Positions 1-10,375 of a stretch of DNA of 20,989 nucleotides are shown piece after piece. Numbering within the stretch: the stretch's first letter is position 1; every line of letters begins with the position of its first letter. The notes under the pieces were generated by a model. It was not told where the DNA came from and searched no databases. It saw only the letters and a program-made list of their open reading frames with translations. The translations under genes and the position numbers were made by a program. Source of the stretch: Priapulus caudatus (lineage: Eukaryota > Priapulida > Priapulimorpha > Priapulimorphida > Priapulidae); the NCBI RefSeq assembly GCF_000485595.1, contig NW_014577162.1, positions 378,757 to 399,745 on the forward strand, read 5' to 3'.

Positions 1-372
1 TTCCCTTCTACATGGCTTTACCTTGCTACTGATATGTGTATACATTCACTTCAATCGTTATTCACTTCTTAAAAGATTGTTTTTCAGAAACCCCACTTCA
101 TTTAACTTTAGTAAATTACGTTGGCCATTTACAAACAATCAGACCAATCAGAGCGAGTCTATCAGGCCTATTGCAGCGCCACAGATACAAGCGAGAACCA
201 GGGGCTATTGTAAGACTCGCTCTGATTGGTCTGATTGTTTGTAAATGGCCAACGTAATTTACTAAAGTTAAATGAAGCGGGGTTTCTGAAAAACAATCTT
301 TTAAGAAGTTAATAACGATTGAAGTGATTGTCTACACATATCAGTAGCAAGGTAAAGCCATGTAGAAGGGAA
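1..372. repeat. Large fold-back (inverted repeat) element, left end at window edge
   Basis: Positions 1-160 and 213-372 are near-perfect reverse complements (position i pairs with 373-i), with about five mismatches in 160 bp, around a 52-bp loop. It begins TTCCCTTCTACATGG and ends CCATGTAGAAGGGAA. The left arm starts exactly at the window edge, so the true terminus and target duplication cannot be seen. There is no coding content. Most likely a recent fold-back element or MITE, or an inverted duplication. Confidence 0.9.
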
Positions 373-1946
373 CGGTAGGTTTTTTTTCGCGCCAATAGCG
401 GCGTACGGGCCGCATTCGCAGCGCATGCATTTTACATGCAATCTCACGAAATTTCAATGAACCCCGTTCTGTCCCAATAACCCTCACCAAAATATAAAAA
501 AGGTTATATGGGACAGAATTATTCGGTCCAGGAAAACCCGAAACGACATAACATACCATAACGTTGCAACTTGCGTTGGCGCGAGCATAAATAAGCATCA
601 TATACTCGTATATATATAAATATTAAAACATTGAAAACCAGGAAACGTCAATCTACAACAACTTAATAATTATCATTGCGAAGATATGTACTTGCGTTGT
701 ATTTAGGCCTACGCACTGTGAAAATCAGGTCCATTGCTGATTTTAGTTGCACTGAACATGGCAGACATGGCGGCTGTCTGGTTGTTTTGATCCAATTCAT
801 CTCAGAAAAACGGCATAACTCAATAAACAAGTAGCGCCCAGTAGCGCCCAGTTACCGCGAGCAAGCCAGAAGTTTATAGATTCGTTTGAGCTATTACATG
901 TGACGCTAGCTGTGTCGATGGTTGGATACCGAGCCAACTACAAGGAATTGTGGGCAAGAATTTGAAACGGTATTCTAACCCTAGCAATACCGTTTCTTGG
1001 AGCTAATAGTATATAAGCAGAGTATATGGTGGATAACAATTCTCTATTAAGATGTATACTTAGCAATATTCATAAAATGTAATCCACATTTGAAAAAATT
1101 AATGAACTAGAACAACACTAAGGTGTGTCCTGAAAAGTAATGTGATTTGAATGTGATGAGTACCAACTTCTGCTGCCACTTATTCATCATTACTGATCAG
1201 TTATTTTATAAGCATACCCATAGACATAATGATTAATGTTGAATGACTTGCAGGTGTCACAAGTGACAGACTGTATCATATATGTAGTACATCAGTCATC
1301 ACTGCGAAAGGGACGGTTATTAAATATGAACAGTATTTGCTTACGCGACAATGCGTGAATAAATTTTCCATAAATAATTTAGTAGTGTGAAACCGTGCCA
1401 TATTAACAAAATAACACATCATATTGAAACCATACACCATGGTCATGCATCAAGGCTAGGCCTATGTACAAAAAGTTGTCGCAGAAACTTGTAAGTTGTA
1501 GTAAAAAAATGATCGGACACTTTTGTTTACCTTATACGTAATAATCCATTATGCTTCCTATTAGGTAAACATTGTTGATTATCATATTGCTGTCCAAATT
1601 TCCATGACCTTTGCGCAGGTTGTATTTGCAAAAAGTAGGAACAAACTTCGTAAACAAGAAACTTTCATATATTAAAGTCAGAAAGCTGAACCTGATATCA
1701 CGGCGATGTTGCACCAGAGCGTAAGCAGTTGTCTGCTTAACTTCGCCATCTGGTGTACGATGTTGAAAATTTAAGCAAACAGAACTTCATCAAATATATA
1801 GAATAGAGATATAAAGATATCTCTTAATACGCTTTTGGGGATGTCTATTCCATATATCCATAGATGTACACAACACAAGCCGTGTTGTGTATATCTATGA
1901 TATATCTTTGCTTTCACATACACGACTGAAACTGCAACATATACTC
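373..1946. other. Noncoding stretch, no gene recognised
   Basis: No family-like ORF is seen on either strand. Minor structure: a direct repeat of AGTAGCGCCC near 831-850, an 11-bp perfect stem (GAAACGGTATT at 964-974 with its complement at 986-996), a partial stem at about 1709-1756, and the hairpin listed at 1852-1905. Confidence 0.6.
1852..1905. repeat. Hairpin with ACACAACAC arms
   Basis: Two arms of about 25 bp flank the loop AAGCC and pair with about two imperfections; the core is ACACAACAC/GTGTTGTGT. It looks like a small fold-back element or MITE remnant. No target duplication is clear. Confidence 0.6.
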
Positions 1947-1949
1947 TAA

Positions 1950-2640
1950 AGGCCCATTCACACCAGAGCTACTCTCATCACGATCGCCCCACGCTCCAAA
2001 AATTTGCCCGAGCGTGGTGAGCGTGGTTGATAGCGTGGCCAATTGGGCCCCAGCCGGGCCGCGAAATTAAATCGAAAAGGCAAAGGCAAAGCAAATCGAA
2101 GCAGCCAATCAGAAGGCGCTAAATTCTTCGCTATGTTATACCGTTTGGGAAAAAAAATTTCGCGGCCAGGGTAGCACCCCAATTTATACCCCAAGTTCGC
2201 AGGACGTGATCTGAGCGTGACTAACACGTAATGCGAACGCCACAACGGCGCGCCCAGCTGGGACGTGTTTGGCGTAGTACAATCGTAGTACGAACGGGTC
2301 GAGCTTGCTATAGAGACACGCCATGGTCATAGCGAGAGCGTGGTCAGGTCGCAGAGATATCTCCATGGACGTAGTAACAGCGTGATGAAAACGTATTGAC
2401 ATCGTGCTGAGAACGGGGCGACAATTTTCACGCACCCGACACGCTTGCGATACGATCATTAAGTTTGTACTACGCTCGAGTTACGTGGGTACTACGCCTT
2501 CCACGTCTCGGGCACACGGGCGAATTTTTTGAGCGATTCGCCGATTCGCCGCGATCGGGCGATAAAATACGCTCGTGTGCCCCTCCCATTAGAGCGTAGT
2601 ACGAGCGTGGTGAGATCGCGGCCCTGGTGTGAATGGGGTA
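1950..2640. mobile_element. Non-autonomous DNA transposon (691 bp), TAA target duplication
   Basis: The ends share an inverted repeat of about 17 bp with three differences: AGGCCCATTCACACCAG on the left and TACCCCATTCACACCAG read inward from the right. A direct TAA (1947-1949 and 2641-2643) flanks the element. The interior is distinctly GC-rich against AT-rich flanks and repeats GAGCGTGG / GAGCGTAGTACG motifs. No transposase is encoded. A 3-bp TWA target fits PIF/Harbinger-type elements (family knowledge), but the superfamily is inferred only from the target site. Confidence 0.75.
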
Positions 2641-2643
2641 TAA

Positions 2644-3116
2644 TGCAACGTGTAATAATAAATGTAATATATTGTTTATATTAGGGATGTATTACACTGT
2701 ATACTTATTATACGCACGAGTTAAGTTGCATTGTCATTACATGGTTAACAACTTAACATTTTTGTCTATGGTAGATCAAAATTTCAATAGAAGTTATATA
2801 AACATCGAAATCAAGATGGTTGATGAAAAATAAATTTATATACCATACACCATAAGCATTTGTGCGGCCCATGATAATAAATAAATGTTTTCCCAAACTG
2901 TAGCTATGCTAAAATAGAAATGTAAATTTCTACATTCGGCGAGTAAGTTTATAGCATATATCCTATAATCTATCACAAGGTCAGGGTTCTTCTCTTGACA
3001 ATTGTAATCGCAAAATAAGTAAATATAATATTTACGTTTTCGTGTATTCGTGAACTACCGAATATTATGTTTAACCAAGGTTCTATACGTTATAGCCGGT
3101 TAATAATGAAAGTGTT
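2644..3116. other. AT-rich noncoding stretch
   Basis: No gene or strong repeat is seen. A 66-codon open frame at 2633-2833 starts inside the end of the transposon and has no recognisable motif. Confidence 0.6.
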
Positions 3117-3120
3117 TTAA

Positions 3121-3355
3121 ATTATTCACACTGGCTTCATTTAGACAACCCGAACCATTCCATATACATATATATATCTGGAGTTAATAATAACAAAATT
3201 TGTTATTATTAACCCCTGATATGTATATATCCGGAGTAGATAATAGGGAACTATTATTACCCTATTATCTACTTCTGATATATATATATATTGTAAAGCA
3301 TATACAATTGTACGGGAATGGTTAGGGTTGTCTGAATGAAGCCGGTGTAAATAAT
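3121..3355. mobile_element. 235-bp palindromic element flanked by TTAA, two nested hairpins
   Basis: The terminal inverted repeats run about 45 bp with a few mismatches (starting ATTATTCACACTGGCTTCAT; the right end is its near complement). A direct TTAA lies on each side (3117-3120 and 3356-3359). Inside are two separate hairpins, about 3172-3231 (GTTAATAATAACAAA arms) and about 3226-3290 (GTAGATAATAGGG arms). TTAA targets are typical of piggyBac-like elements, but these ends lack the usual CCC start, so the class is uncertain. Confidence 0.75.
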
Positions 3356-3359
3356 TTAA

Positions 3360-4490
3360 GACACATATTATAACCCACCTATAGCGTATAAAACAGTGGA
3401 GCCATCCTCACTCATGAACTGCTGGTATACGAGTTAAATGTATAGTACATATAACGTACTTATCTGTGGATACTAGATAACGGGTTATTTGTGAAGTTTT
3501 TGCCTGGTCCACAAAAACGCCGTATTAGGTAATGGTATAATTGCGTGAATAATTAATTGCCTGTAATTATTATTATGCGAATTCACTGCGAGGGTCGTTT
3601 CGTGCAGAAGTAAACAAAATATAAGCGAGGGAGGGTCGTTCATGGTCATGGCCCCAGAGAGTTGGTCAGTTCGTCTGTAGATTCAAGTGCATGGTATTAA
3701 ATAAATGGAGCTGCTCTGGCAGGCCATATATGCTCAGACATGCTGCTCGCAATTAATGATGTATATAATGTTTTGACGATGACTCAAGTAGACATTTTGA
3801 GTGAATCTTTGCGGTAGTTTTTGTCAAAAACTGCAGGAAAGGTAGACCGAAAAATTGCAGGTTAAGAGTGCGGTAAAAAAGAAACAACTCTTTTGTATTG
3901 CCATAAGTTTATTCACAGATCATTACATTTCAACAGCGATAATATATATGTTTTGACTTAAATATGAACCTGAAATAAAAATAAGAGTGTCTATGTAGGG
4001 GGCCTATATGTGAGGTTTAGAACTAAGAGGTTTTGAAATTGTCACATTTATAGTATTTTACCGAAAGTGCACTTCTGCCCCAAGCTGTGCTTCGTTGCGC
4101 GTGAAAACATGTCCGCGATAGAAATTAGGAATCATTGACAAGTCTCTTTACAATAGATGCGGAATATATCTATCTATATATGTATATAATAGCAATTTTG
4201 GAATTGTGATTATGGATCAAACATTATATTCCCATTTGTATCTAAAGCCTTGCAGCAGTCGGTACACAGACTTCACGTCGTTCACGTATATATTTAATAT
4301 ACATGCTAAATTGTAACGGTTTCATAGAAGTGTCTTGGACGCATATAAAAAACGAAATCGCGCCGCTGTAACAGTGAACAAGTGTTAACTTATAACGCAC
4401 CAAGTTTGTGATTGATGTATTTGTTCAATCAGTCAACAAAAGACGTAGATAATAATCTTTATTATCCCCACGTCTATGCAATAACCGTCA
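3360..4490. other. AT-rich noncoding stretch
   Basis: No gene is recognised on either strand. A short stem around 4442-4474 (GTAGATAATAA...TTATTATC) is the only structure noted. Confidence 0.6.
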
Positions 4491-4595
4491 GGTGGCGCTG
4501 GCATTATACGGCCGTAACATGACAACAAGATGGCGAGTAATATGGCCGTAAGATGACCGTAAGATGGCGCTGTAATATGGCCGCAAGTTGACCGT
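4491..4595. repeat. Minisatellite, ~34-35 bp unit, about three copies
   Basis: Copies at 4527-4560 and 4561-4595 share AAGATGGCG, AATATGGCCG and TGACCGT in order, with a few changes. A more divergent copy precedes them at about 4491-4526 (GGTGGCGCTGGC...TATACGGCCG). Each of the two good copies contains AAGATGGCG. Confidence 0.8.
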
Positions 4596-6952
4596 CAAAT
4601 ACCGCGTTAATTTGTGTCTTCGTGTATCCGACATAAAAACGGGGACAACGCAATCAGATGTTAGCCTTGGAAGGCATTGTGCGCACAGCGCGTACATCAA
4701 TTATTTGAAGGTGACCTCAATGAAGTCCCGAGCCTAACCCTAATAATAACCAAGTAGCTAGATAAGCGCAACTCGTTGATTGCATCTAGCACATTGGCAG
4801 CGATGTCAACGCAATATAAACGCATGATGCCTCACCGACCGAACAAAAATAACCGTGCCATTTATGTTAGCGAATATATACACGTCAGAAATACAAATTA
4901 ACGCGCTTATTTTTTAAAACAATATAACGAGTTGTATAACGTAGATACGTGTACGAATAGCGACTGCATGCTCTACTAACGCTACCCATAGGTGTTCACT
5001 TGTCAAACACACGGTCGGTGAGATTCAAGCCGCTGAATCAGGTATAAATAACGATCATTTAAATATAAACCCGAACGCGGCTACAACACCTATAGTTTGA
5101 TGCATATCAATAGAATATACAATGTCGTTTAGTACTTTTCAAAAATGCGTATTTACAACTCTTTCAATACGTGCATGCTCATTGGGTTCTCACCCTATTT
5201 TATCTCTCCATTGCTGCCTAAAATTGATGTCCATTTAATGGCTCAATGAGTGCTGAAATAGAATTTTAAAAGGTGACTAAAATGTTTGCACGTCTACATC
5301 ACAGATGTATTGCATATATTCATTCGTAAAGCATATCAGCACTATGCAATATGTTTACTCTGCAAGTTCGTATGCCTGCTAACTGCTTGCGTATTCGTGT
5401 ATTTATTAGCTTTTAAAGAGTAATGCACTTTTAAATGCTATATTAGAACGTCATTAGACGCGAATGAATTTCCATAAACATGTACGTCGACGTTCCATAT
5501 AATTGGCAAGATTAATCAACCAGTGGTACTCGATCATTCCTACCACGATTTAAATCGGCTACAAAACAAAGGGAAATCGGAGAAAGCATTATTCTGTGTT
5601 ATTGAGGGATATTTATCATTATTTATGACAAAAATATTCATCTCCGGCGGGATCGCACGCATGCTTATAAATAAGCGATCCCACTCCAAAATCTTGGTTA
5701 AAATAACTGCAAAAATTTGTGTGAGAGCATTTAGCCACTACCGGGTTATAGTGTAATTACACCACGTGCTGCTTTATGATATATGCTATTTACCTATTAT
5801 AGTTTTATTTTCAGGTATAACGTTGAATATAGTATACGTGGTAAACTTAACTCGTAACAAGACCGTATTCAGACGCGCGACCTAGAACAAATATCTCACC
5901 ACCGTTGTCCACACCTGTATTCGCATTCACTCTTGCATTTATGCAGAAATATGGTAGCGCTCGTGTACACTAGATATTCTACGTCGGTGTTCCAGTACAC
6001 GCATACAATCATCACAGTGAGATAGTTGATAACGGCAATAGAAACACAATTTACATACGACCTAGAACGATCTAGTCTGCGACCGACAACGCAAAAACCA
6101 CCTTTATGGAAGAATGATCATCTGGTATACAAATGCGGGAATGATAATATACAAGCCACCCAATAATTTAATGTTAGCTCTGCCATCACATTTACATGGT
6201 GATACGTGCCCGGAATATGCGTGCATGCAGCATTTAATAGGTGAGATCAACGACAATCATTCCGGGTACGTTGCTAGCGTTCCGTACAATTACGTCATCA
6301 CCTTTACGTCATCGAAATTTGGAGGCTCAAACACGAAACTGAGGAAATAAATCTAATTTCGATGAAGAACAATAGGCCTTTTAAAAAGCATTCGTATGCA
6401 GTACTTAAAAACCATTTGCTGCCATAAGATAGGGGCATATACTTGCGGAATCTCTAAGACTAAGAACAGAAGGGATAAATAGCTGCAGGGAATTGTATTT
6501 CATTGTAATTGTGTAGAATCCTAATTTACATTTGTGTACACAGTTATTAGAAGATTTGTAGAATAACTGTACTAATCGTAAACCCATCTCTTGAGCAACA
6601 GACAATATTTCGGGTATAGACTTATAGGAACAGCAATTTCTAGTATTAATATAATCGTGCGCGTGTTACAAAAGCCTCCGTGGAGGAGGCGATTAGAGAA
6701 TACAAGAGTATGTTGTTAAAGACAGCGAGAGGGGTAGAGCGGGAGAGCGTGAGTGAATGCTAGTCAAAGACACCGGATGGAAGAGAGGGATGAGGAAGGG
6801 AAACCTTTGTGTTGTCATTTCTACACGTGATTGACAGACCAGGCGTCTGTTACGGATTTAATCATCAATACTAAATTTACTTACTTACATTAAACCTATT
6901 ATTATATCGTGTGCGATCGGCCTGTTATTCGCGTTAATTATATATACAGAAT
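4596..6952. other. Noncoding stretch, no gene recognised
   Basis: Short open frames (for example 5523-5756 and 6114-6350, plus strand) show no domain, no splice context and no family resemblance. One short stem is seen (GGGATCGC at 5648-5655 with GCGATCCC at 5674-5681). Confidence 0.6.
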
Positions 6953-6963
6953 TTTATTTTATT
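6953..6963 (-). promoter_or_regulatory. Possible polyadenylation signals for the Hex gene
   Basis: Two overlapping AATAAA-type hexamers occur on the minus strand, read as TTTATT at 6953-6958 and 6958-6963 on the plus strand. They are about 360 bp past the Hex stop codon, and none is closer. The surroundings are AT-rich, so chance is possible. Confidence 0.35.
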
Positions 6964-7318
6964 TTTCTTTCGCACACTACTGTGTACGTACTTTACATTT
7001 AGCCCGATCCGTCCTCACAATTGCTTATATAAATGTGACGCAAACATGCGCAACATTCTGGCAACGAACGTATATGAGTATCCAACGGTCGTTAGCAACC
7101 ATTCTTAAGATTTCCCATCGTCTAGCGCTCTCGTTCAAACGCATAATTTCATTGCGCTCGGCTGTCGTTAGCCATCAGATCTAATTAACCGAAACCGTCA
7201 CTCAAACTCATTGCCCGACTTTAATTGCGCGCTTTGCATTTTGACTCTGACGCAATTCTAATTGCCCCCCGGCCCGCGTATCGGCCTGTCGTCTCGGTCG
7301 GCCCCGGCTCGCGCGTCG
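6964..7318. other. HEXA/HEXB: Probable Hex 3' untranslated and flanking region
   Basis: This region lies between the Hex stop codon and the putative polyadenylation hexamers on the minus strand. It is GC-rich next to the stop (7260-7318, CCCGGCCCG-type sequence) and AT-rich further on. No other gene is seen. Confidence 0.4.
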
Positions 7319-7628
7319 CTATCGACCCAGCTGCGGATTTAAGTGCAACACGATGCTGTTTGTGACATGCATGCACTTCGACCTGGCCATGAGGAACGCC
7401 AGCACCAGCAGACAGGCGCCGTATAGCAGCATCGCCTGCGAGCCGAGGAAGTTGAAGCCTATCGTCTTCATAATGCGCGTCCGGAGTTGCGCTCTCGTCG
7501 GCACGTAGACGCCGCCGTTGTCGGACTTGTCGCCGACGTCGTCGTCGTCGTCGACGTCTTTAACTTCCTCGTCGGGAAGGTCGTAGTCGCAATAACCGGG
7601 AGCGATTGGTTGAGCCGGAATGCCTCTT
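7319..7628 (-). CDS. HEXA/HEXB: Hex terminal exon with acidic stalk and C-terminal membrane helix
   Basis: This exon has one base plus 102 codons and a TAG stop at 7319-7321; the acceptor is CCATCCACAG after a (CT)n tract. RGIPAQPIAPGYCDYD matches the C-terminal GIAAQPLYAGYC segment of HEX, where the human proteins end within a few residues. Here the frame stays open for about 85 more residues: an acidic run (DLPDEEVKDVDDDDDVGDKS), a linker with a basic patch (RAQLRTRIMK), a hydrophobic segment of about 20-23 residues (FLGSQAMLLYGACLLVLAF) and a short tail ending NPQLGR. Inference: a type I membrane anchor with the catalytic domain on the lumenal or outer side. The coding frame is GC-rich like the other exons. 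Confidence 0.9.
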
Positions 7629-7638
7629 CTGTGGATGG

Positions 7639-7661
7639 AGAGAGAGAGAGAGAGAGAGAGA
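7639..7661. repeat. (AG)n microsatellite serving as polypyrimidine tract
   Basis: A run of about 11 AG units. On the minus strand it is (CT)n, ending 9 bases before the AG acceptor of the last Hex exon, so it occupies the polypyrimidine-tract position. Confidence 0.85.
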
Positions 7662-8212
7662 TCAGAATAATTAAGGGAAGGATGAATGAATGAATGTATT
7701 AGGTGTTGAAATATAAAAAAAGAGAAACACGGTCAAAAATGTAAAAAAAAATAAACACGGGTAGTAGAGGTAAACGAATTTATCGCGCCTGTGAGTGATG
7801 AAGAAGAATGAAGACAGGCGAAACCAAAACGCAGGGAACAGAAATGTGTCGCCCGTGGAATCAGAATAAAAGGGCGGACGTAGAGATAAATTATTGTAAA
7901 GTAATATCACCGCATATATATAGTTAATCCTTCGGCGCATTTCGAGAATATGGTACGAACTTTCGGAATTCATCTCGGTAAAAACTCAATCCATTGTATC
8001 AAAGTAAATTTTTTCATCGTAGCATAAGTCGTACTTTCTACGATGACGGCACATACATCACGCACAGGTCATATACACAAACTCGCACGCACACGCACGT
8101 ACACACGCACGCGCGCGCGATCACCCGCCTTGTGTCGGTCGTACGTCATGCATCTTCATATATAGACCGAGTGCAAGCGCATGTCGAGCCTCGTACTTCA
8201 TAAGTGCGTCAG

Positions 8213-8612
8213 CCCCACATCGTGTGTACGTGCTTATCCAACGAATGTAAATGAATTAGGTCACGTTTACGAAATATATGATTAATGGTGCGCAGGTCAG
8301 GCAACAGGTGAGTGTGTGTAAGGGTAGAGTCGCATTTCTTATCCCAGCTCACGTGAGACATGGCGGCACACTATGTATAGTATATGATATATGAAACATG
8401 ACACGAATATATGACGTATGACATGTAATAATGACATGTAATACGAGATGAGTGGCGGCGCATGACGTGCGATATCCGTAAGCCTATATATCGTCCCGTG
8501 ATACACACACGCACGCACGCACACACGCACGCACGCAGCACACAGCAGCACACTTCCGCAACGCGACGCAGCACGCACATACACATATATATAGCGACGA
8601 TTGGTTTACCTT
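8213..8612. repeat. Intronic tandem duplication, copy 1
   Basis: This matches 8624-9060 in the same orientation over most of its length: CCACATC(G/A)TGTGTAC at the start, GGTGCGCAGGTCAGGCAACA in the middle, GTGGCGGCGCATGACGTGCG, a CACGCACG microsatellite, then AGCGACGATTGGTTTACCTT at the end. Small indels and substitutions separate the copies. It lies wholly in the last Hex intron. Confidence 0.92.
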
Positions 8613-8623
8613 TATCGCGATTG

Positions 8624-8947
8624 TGCCACATCATGTGTACATTCTCATACAACGAATGTAAATTAATTAGGTTACGTATACGAAATGATTAATGGTGCGC
8701 AGGTCAGGCAACAGGTGAGTGTGTGTTAAGGTAGAGTCGCAGTTTCTTATCCAAGCTCAACGTGAGACATGGCGCACACTACATGTATAAATATGATATA
8801 TGAAATGACACATGGCACGAATATATGTACGTAATGACATGTAATAATGACATGTAATACGAGATGAGTGGCGGCGCATGACGTGCGATATACGTAAGCC
8901 TATATCTGTCCCGTGATACACACACGCACGCACGCACGCACGTACGC

Positions 8948-9022
<75 letters not shown>

Positions 9023-9060
9023 ATTATATATATATAATATAGCGACGATTGGTTTACCTT
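8624..9060. repeat. Intronic tandem duplication, copy 2, with expanded microsatellite
   Basis: Second copy of the unit at 8213-8612. Its microsatellite is longer: (CGCA)n about 8930-8990, then (CA)n to about 9010, then (TA)n-rich sequence to about 9040. The copy ends at the splice donor of the exon at 9058-9165 and includes the last three exon bases. Confidence 0.92.
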
Positions 9061-9165
9061 AATAGCATGCATCTCATGTCATCGATCCTGTACGTAGCGT
9101 CAGCGATATTCTGAGTCGCCGCCATGTCGCTCCATAGCCGCTCAGCCACGGCCGACGCTCTCGGC
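9058..9165 (-). CDS. HEXA/HEXB: Hex exon: PRASAVAERLW helix and conserved Cys
   Basis: This is a 108-bp exon between acceptor GTGTTCAG and donor AAG|GTAAACC. After the G that completes Trp it encodes PRASAVAERLWSDMAATQNI and ADATYRIDDMRCMLLR, the equivalent of human PRAGAVAERLWS followed by the RLxxxRC helix. The Cys pairs with the Cys of GYC in the last exon in known HEX structures. The Arg codon is split AG|A across the last intron. The donor is also the boundary of a roughly 430-bp intronic tandem duplication. Confidence 0.94.
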
Positions 9166-9712
9166 CTGAACACAAACGATGTCATTCACATTTACATTAA
9201 CATTATATTGATGATTGCTACATCGCAGACAGCGCTCGACTCGACTTCATTCTGCACACTCATGTCGCATTCGATTAGTCAACAATTCCGAAAAAAAACC
9301 CTCGTTGAATTAGAGTTTGAGAAGCGTGAGATATCAGGTTTCTATACACGTTACTAAGACACAATCGTGCAGCTATCGCGGAAGAAATGTTTTCATAATA
9401 AACAACGTATACAGTAAATATCCTTTTAACTTTCCACCGTTATACGACTTGGTAAATATAAACATATTCGGCCTATATACGCACTCTCCTGTTTCCTGCT
9501 TGCGCGGTGTTTTCCTAACTCGGGTTTCTCTATACTTAGAGCCGCATTGATGTATTCTGCTACAGCACTGCTTAGATATAGACCCTCTACGGGATTCATT
9601 TTGAATGGCTATCGTTATGTAATTGTAAAAAATAAACCTTCCTGTTTGTTTTGTCGCTGATAATTCGAAGGTCAGTTGCCTATAATGAGGACCCGATCCT
9701 CCATTTGCCTAA

Positions 9713-10063
9713 AGGGGTGGACACACTAGGCGATATTTCATGCGATCGAGTCGGCCGACCGAGCCGGCCGGCTCGATCGCATGAAATATCGCGTAGTGTG
9801 TCCAGTGAGTCGCATCGATTTTCGAGTCGGCCGGCCGAGTCGCCCGATTCAAACATGTTTGATAATTATTTGAGTCGCGCGGCTGCAATTGCCTAGTGTG
9901 CCCGGGTCTGCGATCGAGTCGGCCGATTGTACAATTCATCAGCCAATCAGCGTGCTGAAAATCCACAGAGTCGCCCGACTCAGTCGCGTAGTGTGTCCAC
10001 AGAGTCGCCCGACTGAGCCGGCCGGCTCGATCGCATGAAAAATCGCGTAGTGTGTCCACAGCT
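9713..10063. mobile_element. Non-autonomous DNA transposon (351 bp) in Hex intron, TAA target duplication
   Basis: The ends share a long inverted repeat (AG..GTGGACACACTA, then GCGAT.TTTCATGCGATCGAG), flanked by TAA at 9710-9712 and 10064-10066. The left end is followed by its own inverted copy, making a hairpin of about 85 bp at 9719-9802. GAGTCGCCCGACT and CGCGTAGTGTGTCCA modules recur towards the right end. No transposase is encoded. It sits in the intron between the exons at 9058-9165 and 10160-10247. The TAA target fits PIF/Harbinger-type elements (inference). Confidence 0.78.
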
Positions 10064-10159
10064 TAACATGGTGGATGCCCAACATGGCGGGTATTTCAGT
10101 CGGTTAAAAGTCGCCAACAGCGTTCACCATACATCCTTGTGGCAGACGAACTAACTTAC

Positions 10160-10247
10160 CATAGCCGAGAATGATGATTCGTCTCATCTACGTACTCAGC
10201 CCATAAACATGCCTCGCCACCGACAACTAAAGGCTGGTGCTCTGGTT
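10160..10247 (-). CDS. HEXA/HEXB: Hex exon: [15 protein letters not shown]
   Basis: This is an 88-bp exon of 28 codons flanked by split codons, between acceptor GTTTCAG and donor TG|GTAAGT. It encodes [20 protein letters not shown], then ETNHHSRL. The Trp and the Glu after it match the HEXB residues that close the substrate pocket. It was found by matching the family sequence between the flanking exons and confirmed by both split codons (Lys before, Trp after). Confidence 0.93.
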
Positions 10248-10375
10248 CTGAAACAAACATAAAAGTGACGCTCGACTATATGTCGTTCAGAGAATCCCAC
10301 AATCTAAGAAATTCGAAAAAAGTGCTTCTAAACTCCGCTATATTATACCGTATAAGTACGACTGCCAAAACTTAC

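Noticed and set aside
1709-1756. Possible small RNA hairpin (CACCAGA...TCTGGTG)
   Set aside because: The pairing is interrupted and there is no sign of a conserved RNA family.
5648-5681. GGGATCGC...GCGATCCC stem as a possible terminator or attachment site
   Set aside because: An eight-base stem in animal noncoding DNA has no expected role and no neighbours to support it.
7994-8203. Possible third copy of the intronic duplication
   Set aside because: Only the CACGCACG microsatellite is shared; the diagnostic words of the unit are absent.
8339-9072. Cys/Val- and Arg-rich open frames
   Set aside because: They are translations of CA/CGCA microsatellites.
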